This document shows positions 27,616 to 36,763 of a stretch of DNA of 64,000 bases, one piece after another. Origin of the DNA: Butyrivibrio sp. (GTDB taxonomy: Bacteria; Bacillota; Clostridia; Lachnospirales; Lachnospiraceae); assembly GCA_015056565.1 (NCBI GenBank), contig SVGB01000017.1, positions 16,428-80,427 of the forward strand, read 5' to 3'. Positions within the stretch are counted from its first letter, which is position 1, and every line of letters begins with the position of its first letter. The notes beneath the pieces are model-generated. The model did not search any database. It was given only the letters and a program-made list of their open reading frames with translations, and was not told the DNA's origin. The position numbers and the translations under genes are program-made.

Positions 27616-28761
27616 ATGGATCATAAGGCAGGGTTAGATGACAACAGAATAGTTAAGACGTTTGAGGATTTTGCCATTATCGATGGCGTCTCCTATAAAG
27701 AGAGGGCGGTTGCGGATCATCTTATAGCTGCCTGGAATAAGCTTGGAGTTGAGCTTACAGAGGATGACGCTGCTGGAAAGATTGGCTCAGATACTGGTAA
27801 TCTGTATGGTTTCATTGAGGGGAAAGGAAGTTTAAAGAATGCTGAGCCAACTCTTTTTTGCGCCCATATGGATACGGTATCTCCGGGAATAGGTAAAAAA
27901 GTCATAGTCCATGACGATGGGAAGATAACCAGTGATGGAACAACGGTCCTTGGAGCAGATGACAGGGCAGCCCTTGCAGTGATATATGAGGGATACAGGG
28001 AGCTAAGGGAAAATGCAGAAGACCATCCCCCAATTGAACTGTTATTTACTCCATGCGAAGAGGTATATACAGTAGGGGCAGCGGCCTTTGACTACTCCAG
28101 GGTGAAGTCAAGGATTGCTTATATACCGGACTGCAGCGGGGACTACGGAGTTTATTCATCTCAGGAGCCAAGCCTTATCTATTTTGAGATCACCATTGAT
28201 GGAAAGGCAGCACATGCAGGGTTTGAGCCTGAAAATGGAATAAACGCAATAGCAATTGCAGCTTCATCCATCAGCAGGATAAAGCAGGGATGGACAGATG
28301 ATCACACCACTTTAAATTTTGGAAGCATTGAAGGAGGAACGGTCAGCAATGCAGTTCCTGCCAAGGTTCTTATAAAGGGAGAGATCAGGAGCGCAGTACA
28401 TGATGATGCTCTTAAAACCTGGGATAGGATAAAAGAAATATTCAAAGAGGAAGCAGATAAGCCGGGCGGTAAAGTTTCTTTTGCCCATGACATAAGGTTA
28501 ATAGCATATCAAAAGCAGGAAGGAGCCGTGTATGATCCATCACTTGAAAGATATCGAAGAGCACTTGAAAAGCAAGGCGAGAAACCCATATCTAAGAAGT
28601 CTTTTGGCGGAAGCGATGCAAATGTCCTTATCAGAAATCATATTGATGCCCTATGCATCTTCAATGCCATGCATGACATACATACCACAGGTGAATATAC
28701 CACTGTTTTTGAACTTATCAAAACAAAAGAGCTGATCAAGCTTTTAATGAGAGGAGAGTAG
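27616..28761 (+). CDS. M20 family metallopeptidase, PepT-like (381 aa)
   Basis: The ATG at 27616 follows AGGAG (27605-27609). The metal ligands of M20 di-zinc enzymes are visible: [24 protein letters not shown], a PDCS loop, and a late HDIHTTGEY. The dimerisation lid begins near [19 protein letters not shown]. The pattern is that of peptidase T-like aminopeptidases rather than the HACGHD amidohydrolases, so cleavage of a small peptide such as Cys-Gly from a thiol conjugate is the simplest role. That substrate is inference. It starts 20 bp after GST copy 4 and ends 2 bp before cysK. Confidence 0.87.
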   Translation: MDHKAGLDDNRIVKTFEDFAIIDGVSYKERAVADHLIAAWNKLGVELTEDDAAGKIGSDTGNLYGFIEGKGSLKNAEPTLFCAHMDTVSPGIGKKVIVHDDGKITSDGTTVLGADDRAALAVIYEGYRELRENAEDHPPIELLFTPCEEVYTVGAAAFDYSRVKSRIAYIPDCSGDYGVYSSQEPSLIYFEITIDGKAAHAGFEPENGINAIAIAASSISRIKQGWTDDHTTLNFGSIEGGTVSNAVPAKVLIKGEIRSAVHDDALKTWDRIKEIFKEEADKPGGKVSFAHDIRLIAYQKQEGAVYDPSLERYRRALEKQGEKPISKKSFGGSDANVLIRNHIDALCIFNAMHDIHTTGEYTTVFELIKTKELIKLLMRGE

Positions 28762-28763
28762 AT

Positions 28764-29693
28764 ATGGCAAAAGTATATGACAGCATTCTGGAACTTGTTG
28801 GAAAGACCCCTATTGTGCAGCTTCACAAGCTGGAAGAGAAGGAGGGTTTAAAGGCGCACATTTATGCCAAGCTTGAGTTCTTTAATCCAACTTCAAGTGT
28901 TAAGGCAAGGCCAGCACTTAATATGGTGGAGGAAGCAGAGAAGGATGGAAGGCTTAAGCCTGGGGGAACCATCATTGAGGGAACAAGCGGAAACACCGGT
29001 ATTGGCCTGGCTGCTGTGGCAGCCGCCAAGGGCTATAAGTGCATAATCTGTATGCCGGATAACCTTTCAAAAGAGAGACTTCTGACCCTTAAGAGTTTTG
29101 GGGCAGAGGTGGTATTTACAGATGCTAAGCTCAATATGGCCGGAGCCGGAGCTAAGGCTGCAGAGATTCTTGAAAAGACGCCGGGTGGTGTGATCATGGG
29201 ACAGGGCGGAAACCCTGCAAATCCAGCAGCTCACTATAAGACAACCGGTCCTGAGATCTGGGAGGACATGGATGGTAAGATTGATATCTTCCTGGCAACG
29301 TCAGGAACAGGAGGAACTATCTCAGGAGCTGGTGATTACTTAAGGGAAAAGAAATCTGATGTTGAGATCATTGCTGTTGAACCAAAGGGCAGCGCTGTAC
29401 TTAACGGCGGCGAGCCAGGCCCACACAAGATCCAGGGAATCGGTGGCGGCATGACACCACCAGTTACTAAAGTTGAGCTTTTCAATGAAGTAATTGATGT
29501 TGCAGATGAAGACGCATACGAGTATGCAAGACTTCTTCCAAAGCTTGAAGGATTTTCGGTAGGAATCTCATCTGGAGCTGCACTCTGGGCAGCAGTTCAG
29601 ATTGCTAAAAGGCCGGAAAATGAAGGTAAGAATATTGTCATAGTAATACCTGACAGCGGCGACAGATATCTTTCAGGTGACCTATACGAATAA
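28764..29693 (+). CDS. cysK: Cysteine synthase family PLP enzyme (309 aa)
   Basis: Fold-type II PLP enzyme of the O-acetylserine sulfhydrylase family. NPTSSVKARPA holds the PLP lysine, EGTSGNTGIGLA the substrate loop, GTGGTISGAG the phosphate-binding loop, and SVGISSGAA the C-terminal block. In most CysK proteins the lysine is followed by Asp-Arg; here it is Ala-Arg. It would make cysteine from O-acetylserine and sulfide, or run related beta-replacement reactions. It is the last gene before a strong hairpin terminator and so belongs to the GST/peptidase transcript. Confidence 0.9.
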   Translation: MAKVYDSILELVGKTPIVQLHKLEEKEGLKAHIYAKLEFFNPTSSVKARPALNMVEEAEKDGRLKPGGTIIEGTSGNTGIGLAAVAAAKGYKCIICMPDNLSKERLLTLKSFGAEVVFTDAKLNMAGAGAKAAEILEKTPGGVIMGQGGNPANPAAHYKTTGPEIWEDMDGKIDIFLATSGTGGTISGAGDYLREKKSDVEIIAVEPKGSAVLNGGEPGPHKIQGIGGGMTPPVTKVELFNEVIDVADEDAYEYARLLPKLEGFSVGISSGAALWAAVQIAKRPENEGKNIVIVIPDSGDRYLSGDLYE

Positions 29694-29698
29694 TAAAT

Positions 29699-29756
29699 GA
29701 GTCGCTGGAAACAGTGCCACGGGGATAATCCCCGTGACTTGTTTCCTCAGTGACTC
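29699..29756 (+). terminator. Long hairpin terminator after cysK
   Basis: GAGTCGCTG pairs with CAGTGACTC, GAAACA with TGTTTC, and inner CACGGGG with CCCCGTG, forming a bulged three-part stem, then AATTTCTTTG. It is followed by a TATAAT at 29767-29772 that may start the next transcript. Confidence 0.7.
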
Positions 29757-29806
29757 AATTTCTTTGTATAATAGGATCATACTAAAGATAAAAAAGGGGA
29801 TAATCC

Positions 29807-30997
29807 ATGGGACAATACGATTTTGATACCTATATAGACAGACGTGGTACTTCCTGCATTAAGTGGGATTTTGGAATGGAGAGAAAGGGCAGGGATGACC
29901 TTTTACCACTTTGGGTTGCAGATATGGATTTTAAGCTTCCTGATGAGATTGTAAGTGATATTACAAACAGGGCCAGTCAGGGAGTCTTTGGCTACACTGA
30001 CCCCAAGGCTGATTATTTTGACGCAGTAAATGGCTGGTTTGAGAGGCGCCATGGTTTTAAAGTGGATCACGACTGGATCACCATAACTCACGGAGTTGTC
30101 TACGGGATCGTACTTGCCATAAGGGCATTTACTGAGCCGGGAGAAGCTGTAATGATCCAGCAGCCTGTTTACTATCCATTTGCGGAGTCGGTGAGAGTTA
30201 ACAAAAGAAAACTCGTCAATAACCAGCTTGTATATAAGGATGGAAAGTACGAGATTGATTTTGATGACTTTGAGAAAAAGATAGTGGAGGAGAAGGTCAA
30301 GCTGTTTCTTCTTTGCAGCCCCCACAATCCGGTAGGACGAGTGTGGAGCAGGGATGAGCTTATCAGGATCGCAGACATCTGCAAGCGCCACGATGTCTAT
30401 GTTTTTGCGGATGAAATACATTCTGATTTTATCTACAGCTCTTTTGCCCATACCTCTTACATGACACTTGGAGATGGGTACAGGGATAAGCTGATCCTTG
30501 GAACGTCACCAAGTAAAACCTTCAATATGGCAGGACTTCAGGTGGCAAACATCATCATCCCCAATAGGGATGTAAGGGAAAAGTTCAGGTACGAGAACAT
30601 GATCACCGGCTATAGCCAGTGCAATGCTGTGGGCCTTGAAGCTACAAAGAGCGTCTACACCAAAGGTGATAAATGGGTTGATGAGCTAATAGAATACCTT
30701 GAGGGGAACCTTTCTTTTGTCAGGGATTTCTTAAAAGAAAAGCTTCCTAAGGTTAAGCTTGTTGAGCCCGAGGGCACATACCTTATCTGGCTGGATTTTT
30801 CGAAGATCACAGACAGTCACAAGGAGCTTGAGGACCTTATTGTAGATAAAGCACATCTGTGGCTTGATCCTGGAATAATATTTGGAAAAGAGACTTCTCT
30901 TTTCGAGAGGATCAACATCGCATGTCCACGCAGTATCTTAAAGCAGGCAATGGAGCAGCTTTATGAAGCTATTAGCAACGCTGATAGCAAAATATAA
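29807..30997 (+). CDS. patB: PatB/MalY family C-S lyase (cystathionine beta-lyase type) (396 aa)
   Basis: A class I/II aminotransferase-fold PLP enzyme. The N-terminal RRGTSCIKWD, LPLWVADMDF, the GYTDP region, ADEIHSDFIY, and SPSKTFNMAGLQ with the PLP lysine are the MalY/PatB hallmarks. It releases thiol or sulfide, ammonia and pyruvate from cystathionine, cystine or S-substituted cysteines. In this cluster it is the natural last step for imported S-conjugates. It has its own -10 and is followed by a terminator at 31013. Confidence 0.9.
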   Translation: MGQYDFDTYIDRRGTSCIKWDFGMERKGRDDLLPLWVADMDFKLPDEIVSDITNRASQGVFGYTDPKADYFDAVNGWFERRHGFKVDHDWITITHGVVYGIVLAIRAFTEPGEAVMIQQPVYYPFAESVRVNKRKLVNNQLVYKDGKYEIDFDDFEKKIVEEKVKLFLLCSPHNPVGRVWSRDELIRIADICKRHDVYVFADEIHSDFIYSSFAHTSYMTLGDGYRDKLILGTSPSKTFNMAGLQVANIIIPNRDVREKFRYENMITGYSQCNAVGLEATKSVYTKGDKWVDELIEYLEGNLSFVRDFLKEKLPKVKLVEPEGTYLIWLDFSKITDSHKELEDLIVDKAHLWLDPGIIFGKETSLFERINIACPRSILKQAMEQLYEAISNADSKI

Positions 30998-31012
30998 GTA
31001 TTCCTTAATTGT

Positions 31013-31043
31013 ATAGCCGTGGAAACGCGGCTATTATTTTTTT
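31013..31043 (+). terminator. Rho-independent terminator after the PatB-like gene
   Basis: ATAGCCG (31013-31019) pairs with CGGCTAT (31028-31034), followed by TATTTTTTT. It falls before the start of the next gene at 31069. Confidence 0.8.
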
Positions 31044-31068
31044 ATCAGATATGAGGAGCAGACAGATT

Positions 31069-32235
31069 ATGGGAAAAGAAAGATCATCAGGTTACAGTAT
31101 TGATACGAAGTGCCAGATTGTTGATAAGGACCTGGCAGACAGGTGGGGAGCCGTAAGCTTTCCGATTTATCAGTCGGCAACGTTTGCACATCACGGCCTT
31201 GGAGGAAGCACCGGGTATGATTACACAAGGATGCAGAACCCCACCAGACAGCAGCTTGAGAGCGTGGTGGCAGATCTTGAGAACGGAATTGATGCCCTTG
31301 CCTATTCAAGTGGAATGGCAGCAGTTGCAAATGTGATGGAACTCTTTAAACCCGGCGATCATATTATTGTTGACGAAGATCTTTACGGCGGAAGCATAAG
31401 ACTCTTTGAGGAAATCAACAAAAAGAATGGACTGGAGTTTACTGTAGCTAATCTTAGCAGGGAAAATGTACTTGACTATATCAGGGACAATACCAAAGCA
31501 GTTTACCTTGAGACTCCCACTAATCCCATGATGAATGTGACAGATATTGAAAAGCTGTCAAAGCAGGTCCATCAAAAAGGTCTCATCCTGATAGTAGATA
31601 ACACCTTTTTATCTCCTTATTTCCAGAATCCATTAGATCTTGGGGCTGATATAGTGATCCACTCAGGCACTAAGTTTCTTGGAGGTCACCACGACACCAT
31701 CGGAGGGTTTGTTGTTGTTAAGGATGAAAAGATAGATGAAAGGCTAAGGCTTATATATAAAACAGTAGGGGCGGGGCTTTCACCCTTTGACAGCTGGCTG
31801 ATACTAAGGGGCATAAGAACACTTTCAGTAAGGCTTGAAAGAGCGCAGGAAAATGCCATCAAACTGGCTGAGTATCTGAAGAATAAAGAGCATGTCACAA
31901 GAGTTATTTATCCGGGACTGCCTGATCATCCGGGATACGAGATCATGAAAAAGCAGGCCAGAGGATTTGGTGCGATGCTTACTTTTGAGGTTGACAGTGC
32001 TGAGTTTGCAAAACAGATACTTGATAATGTTGAACTGATCTACTTTGCGGAAAGTCTTGGGGGAACAGAAACACTTATTACTTATCCAATAACCCAGACA
32101 CATGCTGAGGTTCCAAAGAGTCTTCTTGATAAGAACGGAATTACTGACAGGGTGCTAAGGCTTTCAGTGGGAATAGAAGGAATTGAAGATCTAAAAGCTG
32201 AGTTTGACAGAGTTTTTGAGATAGCAGCTCGTTAG
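31069..32235 (+). CDS. Cys/Met metabolism PLP enzyme (methionine gamma-lyase / cystathionine gamma-synthase type) (388 aa)
   Basis: The start at 31069 (MGKERSSGYS) lies after GAGGAG and outside the terminator. Motifs of the family are SSGMAAVANV, DEDLYGGSIRLF, ETPTNPMMNVTDI, VDNTFLSPYFQNPLDLGADIVIHSGTK (PLP lysine at the end) and ETLITYP. Members catalyse gamma- or beta-elimination or gamma-replacement on methionine, cystathionine and homocysteine precursors. The sequence does not decide between lyase and synthase; the C-S lyase next door and the MetQNI importer nearby favour sulfur amino-acid catabolism or transsulfuration. Confidence 0.88.
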   Translation: MGKERSSGYSIDTKCQIVDKDLADRWGAVSFPIYQSATFAHHGLGGSTGYDYTRMQNPTRQQLESVVADLENGIDALAYSSGMAAVANVMELFKPGDHIIVDEDLYGGSIRLFEEINKKNGLEFTVANLSRENVLDYIRDNTKAVYLETPTNPMMNVTDIEKLSKQVHQKGLILIVDNTFLSPYFQNPLDLGADIVIHSGTKFLGGHHDTIGGFVVVKDEKIDERLRLIYKTVGAGLSPFDSWLILRGIRTLSVRLERAQENAIKLAEYLKNKEHVTRVIYPGLPDHPGYEIMKKQARGFGAMLTFEVDSAEFAKQILDNVELIYFAESLGGTETLITYPITQTHAEVPKSLLDKNGITDRVLRLSVGIEGIEDLKAEFDRVFEIAAR

Positions 32236-32288
32236 ATGGTTGAGAATTTGTACGACAATGATAAGCGGTCATAAGAAGAGGTAATGAT

Positions 32289-32912
32289 ATGGGAAGCATA
32301 CTGGCATTTGGCGATTCTAATACCTGGGGACTGATTCCTGGAACTAAGAAAAGATACCCTTGGGGCGTTAGATGGACAAGTCTTGTCCAGGAAGAGCTAA
32401 AGGAAAACAGAATAATCGAGGATGGCCTCTGCGGCAGGACAACAGTGTTTGAGGATCAGCTTCGTCCCTTTAGGAAAGGAGCAGAAGTCCTGCCTCTTAC
32501 CCTTGAGGGAAACTATCCTTTGGATGGTGCCATTATCATGCTTGGGACCAATGACTGCAAGACAATGTTTAATGCTTCCGAGCATGTTATTGGACTTGGA
32601 CTTGAGAAGTGCCTTGATGAGCTTGAGAAATATCTTTTGCCAGAACAGATCCTTGTCATATCTCCGATCAGCCTTGGTGAGGATGTATGGCGTCCTGAGA
32701 AGGACCCTGAGTTTGACTCTTCATCTGTTGAGACAAGCATCAATTTGAGACATGAGTACGAACGTATTGCAAAGAGGCGCGGAAACAGATTCCTGGCGGC
32801 ATCAGATGTGGCAGGTGCCAGCACTGTTGATGATGAGCACATGGACGAGGAGGGCCATAAAGCACTGGCCTTTGCAATTGTTCAAAAACTTTCTGAGATG
32901 AATATAGCCTGA
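32289..32912 (+). CDS. SGNH/GDSL-family hydrolase (207 aa)
   Basis: Starts with AFGDSNTWG (block I, nucleophile Ser), with GTNDCK (block III) and DDEHMDEEGH (block V, Asp and His). These are the catalytic blocks of SGNH esterases. No signal peptide, so it is cytoplasmic. The similarity is to the arylesterase/acyl-CoA thioesterase-like branch found in many Firmicutes. The substrate is unknown. The position between the PLP enzyme and the LysR gene suggests a minor deacylation step in the same pathway, which would suit a pathway with two N- or O-acetyltransferases; this is inference. Confidence 0.85.
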   Translation: MGSILAFGDSNTWGLIPGTKKRYPWGVRWTSLVQEELKENRIIEDGLCGRTTVFEDQLRPFRKGAEVLPLTLEGNYPLDGAIIMLGTNDCKTMFNASEHVIGLGLEKCLDELEKYLLPEQILVISPISLGEDVWRPEKDPEFDSSSVETSINLRHEYERIAKRRGNRFLAASDVAGASTVDDEHMDEEGHKALAFAIVQKLSEMNIA

Positions 32913-32964
32913 CAGATAGCGTTGTGTTATCATACTCTTAAGTTTTTTCGGGGAGGGTGATAAC

Positions 32965-33855
32965 ATGACTATACTGCAGCTTAAATACGTTATAGCTATA
33001 GATGAGGAATGCTCCATGAGGAAGGCGGCCGACAGGCTCTACGTGTCACAGCCGGGACTTTCAAGTGCGGTCCGTGATCTTGAAAAAGAGATAGGGATCC
33101 AGATATTTGAAAGAGTCCACAACGGCGTTGTGACAACTTCTGCTGGGGCATCTTTTATTGCTTACGCCAGACATGCGGTGGAGCAGTTTGAGATGATCGA
33201 AAACAGATATGTAAATGGTGCTGGTCAGAAGGAAACTTTCGCTGTTTCCATGCAGCACTACACTATAGCTGTTAATGCCTTTATTGATACTGTAAAAGAG
33301 TATGATCTTCCCGAGTACCAGTTCTCAATCCGTGAGACCCAGACAAGCGAAGTTATAGATGATGTAAAGAACATGAAGAGCGAAGTAGGAGTTATTGCTC
33401 TTAGTGATTTTAATAAGAACACATTCAAAAAGATCTTTGCGGATGCATCTCTTGAGTTCCATGAGCTCTTTACCAGAGACACATACGTATATCTCAGTAA
33501 AAAGCACCCGCTTGCCGGAAGGAATGAGCTGTCACTTGAAGAACTTCAGGACTATCCCTGCATGGTATTTGATCAGGGTGACAACACATCTTTCTACTAT
33601 AGAGAAGAGGCCCTTGCTACCTATGATTACAAGAAGGTCATCTCCACCAACGAAAGAGCCACCAACATCGAACTCATGCTTGGACTTGATGGCTACGCTG
33701 TAGGAGCAGCTATGCTTGGCGAGGGCAAGACCTCTTCCGAGATCAAGGCAATCAAGCTAAAAGAAGAAGAGACCCTGACCTTTGGCTACATTGTCAGAAA
33801 GGGCTCTGAGCTGTCCGACATGGCCCGGTCCTTTATCGAAAAGCTTTCAAGGTAA
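32965..33855 (+). CDS. LysR-family transcriptional regulator (296 aa)
   Basis: The N-terminal winged helix-turn-helix (TILQLKYVIAID through RKAADRLYVSQPGLSSAVRDLE) is typical, and the ligand-binding domain fills the rest. It sits between the sulfur-metabolism genes and metQNI, and LysR proteins such as CysB, YtlI and CmbR often control cystine and methionine uptake, so it is the best candidate regulator of this block. Targets cannot be confirmed from sequence. A palindrome, 33856-33955, begins on the base right after its stop codon. Confidence 0.92.
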   Translation: MTILQLKYVIAIDEECSMRKAADRLYVSQPGLSSAVRDLEKEIGIQIFERVHNGVVTTSAGASFIAYARHAVEQFEMIENRYVNGAGQKETFAVSMQHYTIAVNAFIDTVKEYDLPEYQFSIRETQTSEVIDDVKNMKSEVGVIALSDFNKNTFKKIFADASLEFHELFTRDTYVYLSKKHPLAGRNELSLEELQDYPCMVFDQGDNTSFYYREEALATYDYKKVISTNERATNIELMLGLDGYAVGAAMLGEGKTSSEIKAIKLKEEETLTFGYIVRKGSELSDMARSFIEKLSR

Positions 33856-33955
33856 ACAAGACACGGGGACAAGACATGGGGACGGACAAGACACGGGGAC
33901 GGTTCTACTGTCTTATTGCGCGCAATAAGACAGTAGAACCGTCCCCATGTCTTGT
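33856..33955. repeat. Palindromic repeat P2 of the GACACGGGGACGGTTCT family (100 bp)
   Basis: The core is ACAAGACACGGGGACGG (from 33886) to a TTATTGCG/CGCAATAA centre and back, with 35-bp arms and a single mismatch. On the left only, two more unit fragments precede it in tandem (33856 onward). One of them, AAGACATGGGGACGG, carries the same C-to-T change as the right arm. It is immediately downstream of the LysR stop codon and may form a very strong transcript-end hairpin. Confidence 0.93.
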
Positions 33956-33996
33956 GCCTTAAGCAGAGTTTATCGCTATCTATAAATACCATTTTG

Positions 33997-34025
33997 TTGC
34001 CAAAGTTGGTTAATGGGAGTAAATT
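33997..34025 (+). promoter_or_regulatory. Candidate promoter of metQ
   Basis: TTGCCA (33997-34002), 17 bases, TAAATT (34020-34025), 42 bp before the metQ start. No S-box or T-box leader is visible between it and the gene. Confidence 0.4.
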
Positions 34026-34066
34026 AGTAAGAAATCAGAAACACGTTACGAGGAGGAAAAAGTATT

Positions 34067-34927
34067 ATGAAAAAGAACGTATTGGTAAGCCTTGTGCTTG
34101 CTGCTACTCTTGCAGTATCTGCTCTTACAGGATGCGGCGCAGGTGCAGCAGACAGCGCAGCAGATAAGACGATCAAAGTTGGTGCAACACCTGTACCTCA
34201 CGCAGAGATCCTTGATAACATCGTTAAGGAAGTTCTTGCAGAGGACGGATGGTCACTTGAGACTGTAGTTTTCTCAGACTATGTTCTTCCAAACACATCC
34301 CTTGAAGAGGGTGAGCTTGATGCCAACTACTTCCAGACTCTTGGCTACATGAACCAGCAGAACAGCGATGCAGGTCTTCACCTTACAGCTGTTGCAGGTG
34401 TTCACATTGAGCCAATGGGAATCTACTCAGAGAAGTACACTTCTCTTGCAGATCTTCCAGATGGAGCTACTATCGGTATTCCTAATGATCCTGATAACGG
34501 CGCAAGAGGACTTGACCTTCTTGTTCAGAAGGGACTTCTTGTATCAAAGGGTGATTTTGGAACAGATCCAAACTACAATGAGGATGCACTTACAAATGAC
34601 GCTGAGGCAAACCCTCACGGATATGTGATCACACCTCTTGAGGCTGCAAGCCTTCCACTTTCACTTCCTGATCTTGATGCTGCTACTATCAACGGAAACT
34701 ACGCGCTTGAGGCTGAGCTTCCATCCAAGTATCCAGCACTTGAGATTGAGTCATTTGATTCTGAGACAACAGTTAAGAGAACAAACTTCCTTGTAGTTAA
34801 GGATGGCAACCAGGAGTCTGAAAAGACAAAGGCCCTCATCAAGGCTCTTCAGTCTGACAAGGTTCAGAAGTATATCGATGAGACCTACAAGGGCGCTGTT
34901 ATCACATCATTCATTGATGCACAATAA
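34067..34927 (+). CDS. metQ: Methionine ABC transporter substrate-binding lipoprotein MetQ (286 aa)
   Basis: The lipobox is ALTGC (Cys23). The body shows the NLPA/MetQ signatures KVGATPVPHAEIL, LDANYFQTLGYM, EPMGIYS, and IGIPNDPDNGARGLDLL. It binds methionine, or close analogues, outside the cell and feeds it to MetN and MetI encoded next. A hairpin between metQ and metN (34951) probably reduces read-through, so that the binding protein is made in excess. Confidence 0.94.
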   Translation: MKKNVLVSLVLAATLAVSALTGCGAGAADSAADKTIKVGATPVPHAEILDNIVKEVLAEDGWSLETVVFSDYVLPNTSLEEGELDANYFQTLGYMNQQNSDAGLHLTAVAGVHIEPMGIYSEKYTSLADLPDGATIGIPNDPDNGARGLDLLVQKGLLVSKGDFGTDPNYNEDALTNDAEANPHGYVITPLEAASLPLSLPDLDAATINGNYALEAELPSKYPALEIESFDSETTVKRTNFLVVKDGNQESEKTKALIKALQSDKVQKYIDETYKGAVITSFIDAQ

Positions 34928-34950
34928 TAAGTAATGTAATATAATACTTG

Positions 34951-34984
34951 TTGAGCCGCTTGTAGATGCAGGCGGCTCAATTTA
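34951..34984 (+). terminator. Hairpin between metQ and metN (partial terminator)
   Basis: TTGAGCCGC pairs with GCGGCTCAA (34972-34980), an uninterrupted 9-bp stem with an 11-nt loop. Only a short T stretch follows, so it is likely an attenuator or mRNA-stabilising hairpin inside the met operon. Confidence 0.65.
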
Positions 34985-35035
34985 GTATATACAGTGGGCT
35001 TTGGCCTTTAAAAAAACAGAAATGAGAAATACGCG

Positions 35036-36007
35036 ATGATCAAGATAGCAAATGTTCAGAAATCTTTTAAGGACACAGAGGTCCTTAAGGATATTTCCTT
35101 TGAGATCGAGGATGGAGAGATCTTTGGAATAATCGGTCAGTCGGGCGCCGGAAAGAGCACCCTTCTTCGCTGCATCAACGGCCTTGAGTCCTACGACGGC
35201 GGTACTATAACTGTTGGAGATAATCTTGTAGATATTAAGAATAAGAAGAACTTAAGAAGTCTTCAGAAGAAGATGGGAATGATCTTTCAGAGCTTTAACC
35301 TTCTTGAGAGACTCGATGTCTACCAGAATGTTGCACTTCCTATGAAGTTCTGGGGGATTCCTACAAACACTCCTGCAGCAAAAGAAAAGATCATGAACCT
35401 TATAAGACTTGTAGGCCTTGAGGAAAAGATTCATGCAAAACCCCGTGAGCTTTCAGGCGGACAGAAGCAGAGAGTTGCCATAGCAAGGGCCCTTGTTCTT
35501 GACCCGGAGATCCTTCTTTGCGATGAGGCAACAAGTGCGCTGGATCCAGAGATCACCAAGGGAATCTTAGCTCTTTTACAAAAGATCAACAAAGAGATGG
35601 GGATCACCATCGTTGTTGTTACTCATCAGATGGAAGTTGTTAAGCAGATCTGTCAGAGGGTTGCATTCCTTAATAAAGGTCATGTCCTTGCAATTGGAAG
35701 ACCTGAGCAGCTCTTTGTATGGCCCAAGGAGAGGGAGATCAGGGATTTCCTCAGGGAAGAAAGTGACAAGCTTCCAGAAACTGGCGTGAACTTAAAGCTC
35801 TTTTTCTATGGAGAAGGCAATCAGAGGCCAATCGTCACCCAGATGGCTCAGGAACTGCACACGGATTTCAATATCTGCTGGGCTAAGCTTGAGGACTTCA
35901 GGGAAGATGTCTATGGAAGCCTCGTGCTTAACATGGAGGAAAAAGACCTGGAGAAGGCCTGTGCATTTCTGGATTCCAAGGATGTTACCTGGGAAGTTAT
36001 CCGCTGA
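35036..36007 (+). CDS. metN: Methionine ABC transporter ATPase MetN (323 aa)
   Basis: Walker A is GQSGAGKST, the signature is [15 protein letters not shown], Walker B is ILLCDEATSALDP, and the switch is VVTHQ. The DEATSALDP form and the C-terminal extension of about 90 residues (from about 240) match MetN, whose extra domain (NIL/ACT-like) senses intracellular methionine and inhibits transport. Confidence 0.94.
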   Translation: MIKIANVQKSFKDTEVLKDISFEIEDGEIFGIIGQSGAGKSTLLRCINGLESYDGGTITVGDNLVDIKNKKNLRSLQKKMGMIFQSFNLLERLDVYQNVALPMKFWGIPTNTPAAKEKIMNLIRLVGLEEKIHAKPRELSGGQKQRVAIARALVLDPEILLCDEATSALDPEITKGILALLQKINKEMGITIVVVTHQMEVVKQICQRVAFLNKGHVLAIGRPEQLFVWPKEREIRDFLREESDKLPETGVNLKLFFYGEGNQRPIVTQMAQELHTDFNICWAKLEDFREDVYGSLVLNMEEKDLEKACAFLDSKDVTWEVIR

Positions 36008-36042
36008 GCACTTTATAGATTTAGATTTGAAGGAGATTTGAG

Positions 36043-36705
36043 ATGTCTGGAATTTTATCTACCACTGGCATGTACACTATAATATTGAATGCATTTAAGC
36101 AGACACTTTATATGGTGTTCTGGTCCACACTTTTTTCAGTGCTCATAGGATTTATCCCTGCGATAATCCTGACACTTACAGCACCTGACGGACTTAAGCC
36201 CAACAAGATCGTATATGAGATCCTTAGCTTTATCGTGAATGTATTCAGAAGTTTTCCGTTTATTATCCTTTTGGTTATTATTATCCCATTTACAAGAATG
36301 ATTGTTGGTAAGTCCATCGGAACAACTGCGCCTATCGTTCCGCTTACTGTTTCTGCAATTCCCTACATCGCAAGGGTGTTTGAGACAAGTCTTCGTGAGA
36401 CCAATCCAGGTGTCATCGAGGCGGCAAGGAGCTTTGGAGCAAGTAACTTCCAGATCCTTATGAGGGTCTATGTAAAAGAGTCAATACCAAGGATGCTCAA
36501 CGGCGTTGTACTTCTTGTTATTTCGCTTGTTGGATATTCAGCTATGGCAGGAACTGTCGGAGGTGGCGGTGTCGGCGATATTGCCATAAGATACGGTTAT
36601 CAGCAGTATAGGACGGACTACCTGGTTGTCTGCTCTATCATACTTATTGCCTTTGTTCAGTTGATCCAGATGATCGGAAACCACATGTACAAAAAGATGA
36701 GCTGA
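36043..36705 (+). CDS. metI: Methionine ABC transporter permease MetI (220 aa)
   Basis: Five hydrophobic helices. NVFRSFPFIILL, the docking loop EAARSFGASNFQILMRVYVKES, and the glycine-rich AGTVGGGGVGDIAIRYGYQ near the C-terminus are diagnostic of MetI. It is the inner-membrane partner of MetN and MetQ. Confidence 0.94.
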   Translation: MSGILSTTGMYTIILNAFKQTLYMVFWSTLFSVLIGFIPAIILTLTAPDGLKPNKIVYEILSFIVNVFRSFPFIILLVIIIPFTRMIVGKSIGTTAPIVPLTVSAIPYIARVFETSLRETNPGVIEAARSFGASNFQILMRVYVKESIPRMLNGVVLLVISLVGYSAMAGTVGGGGVGDIAIRYGYQQYRTDYLVVCSIILIAFVQLIQMIGNHMYKKMS

Positions 36706-36763
36706 TCTTTGGATCTGCCTCGGGTATTTCTTTTGATCTATGGCCTGTGGCCGGGAGGATGAC

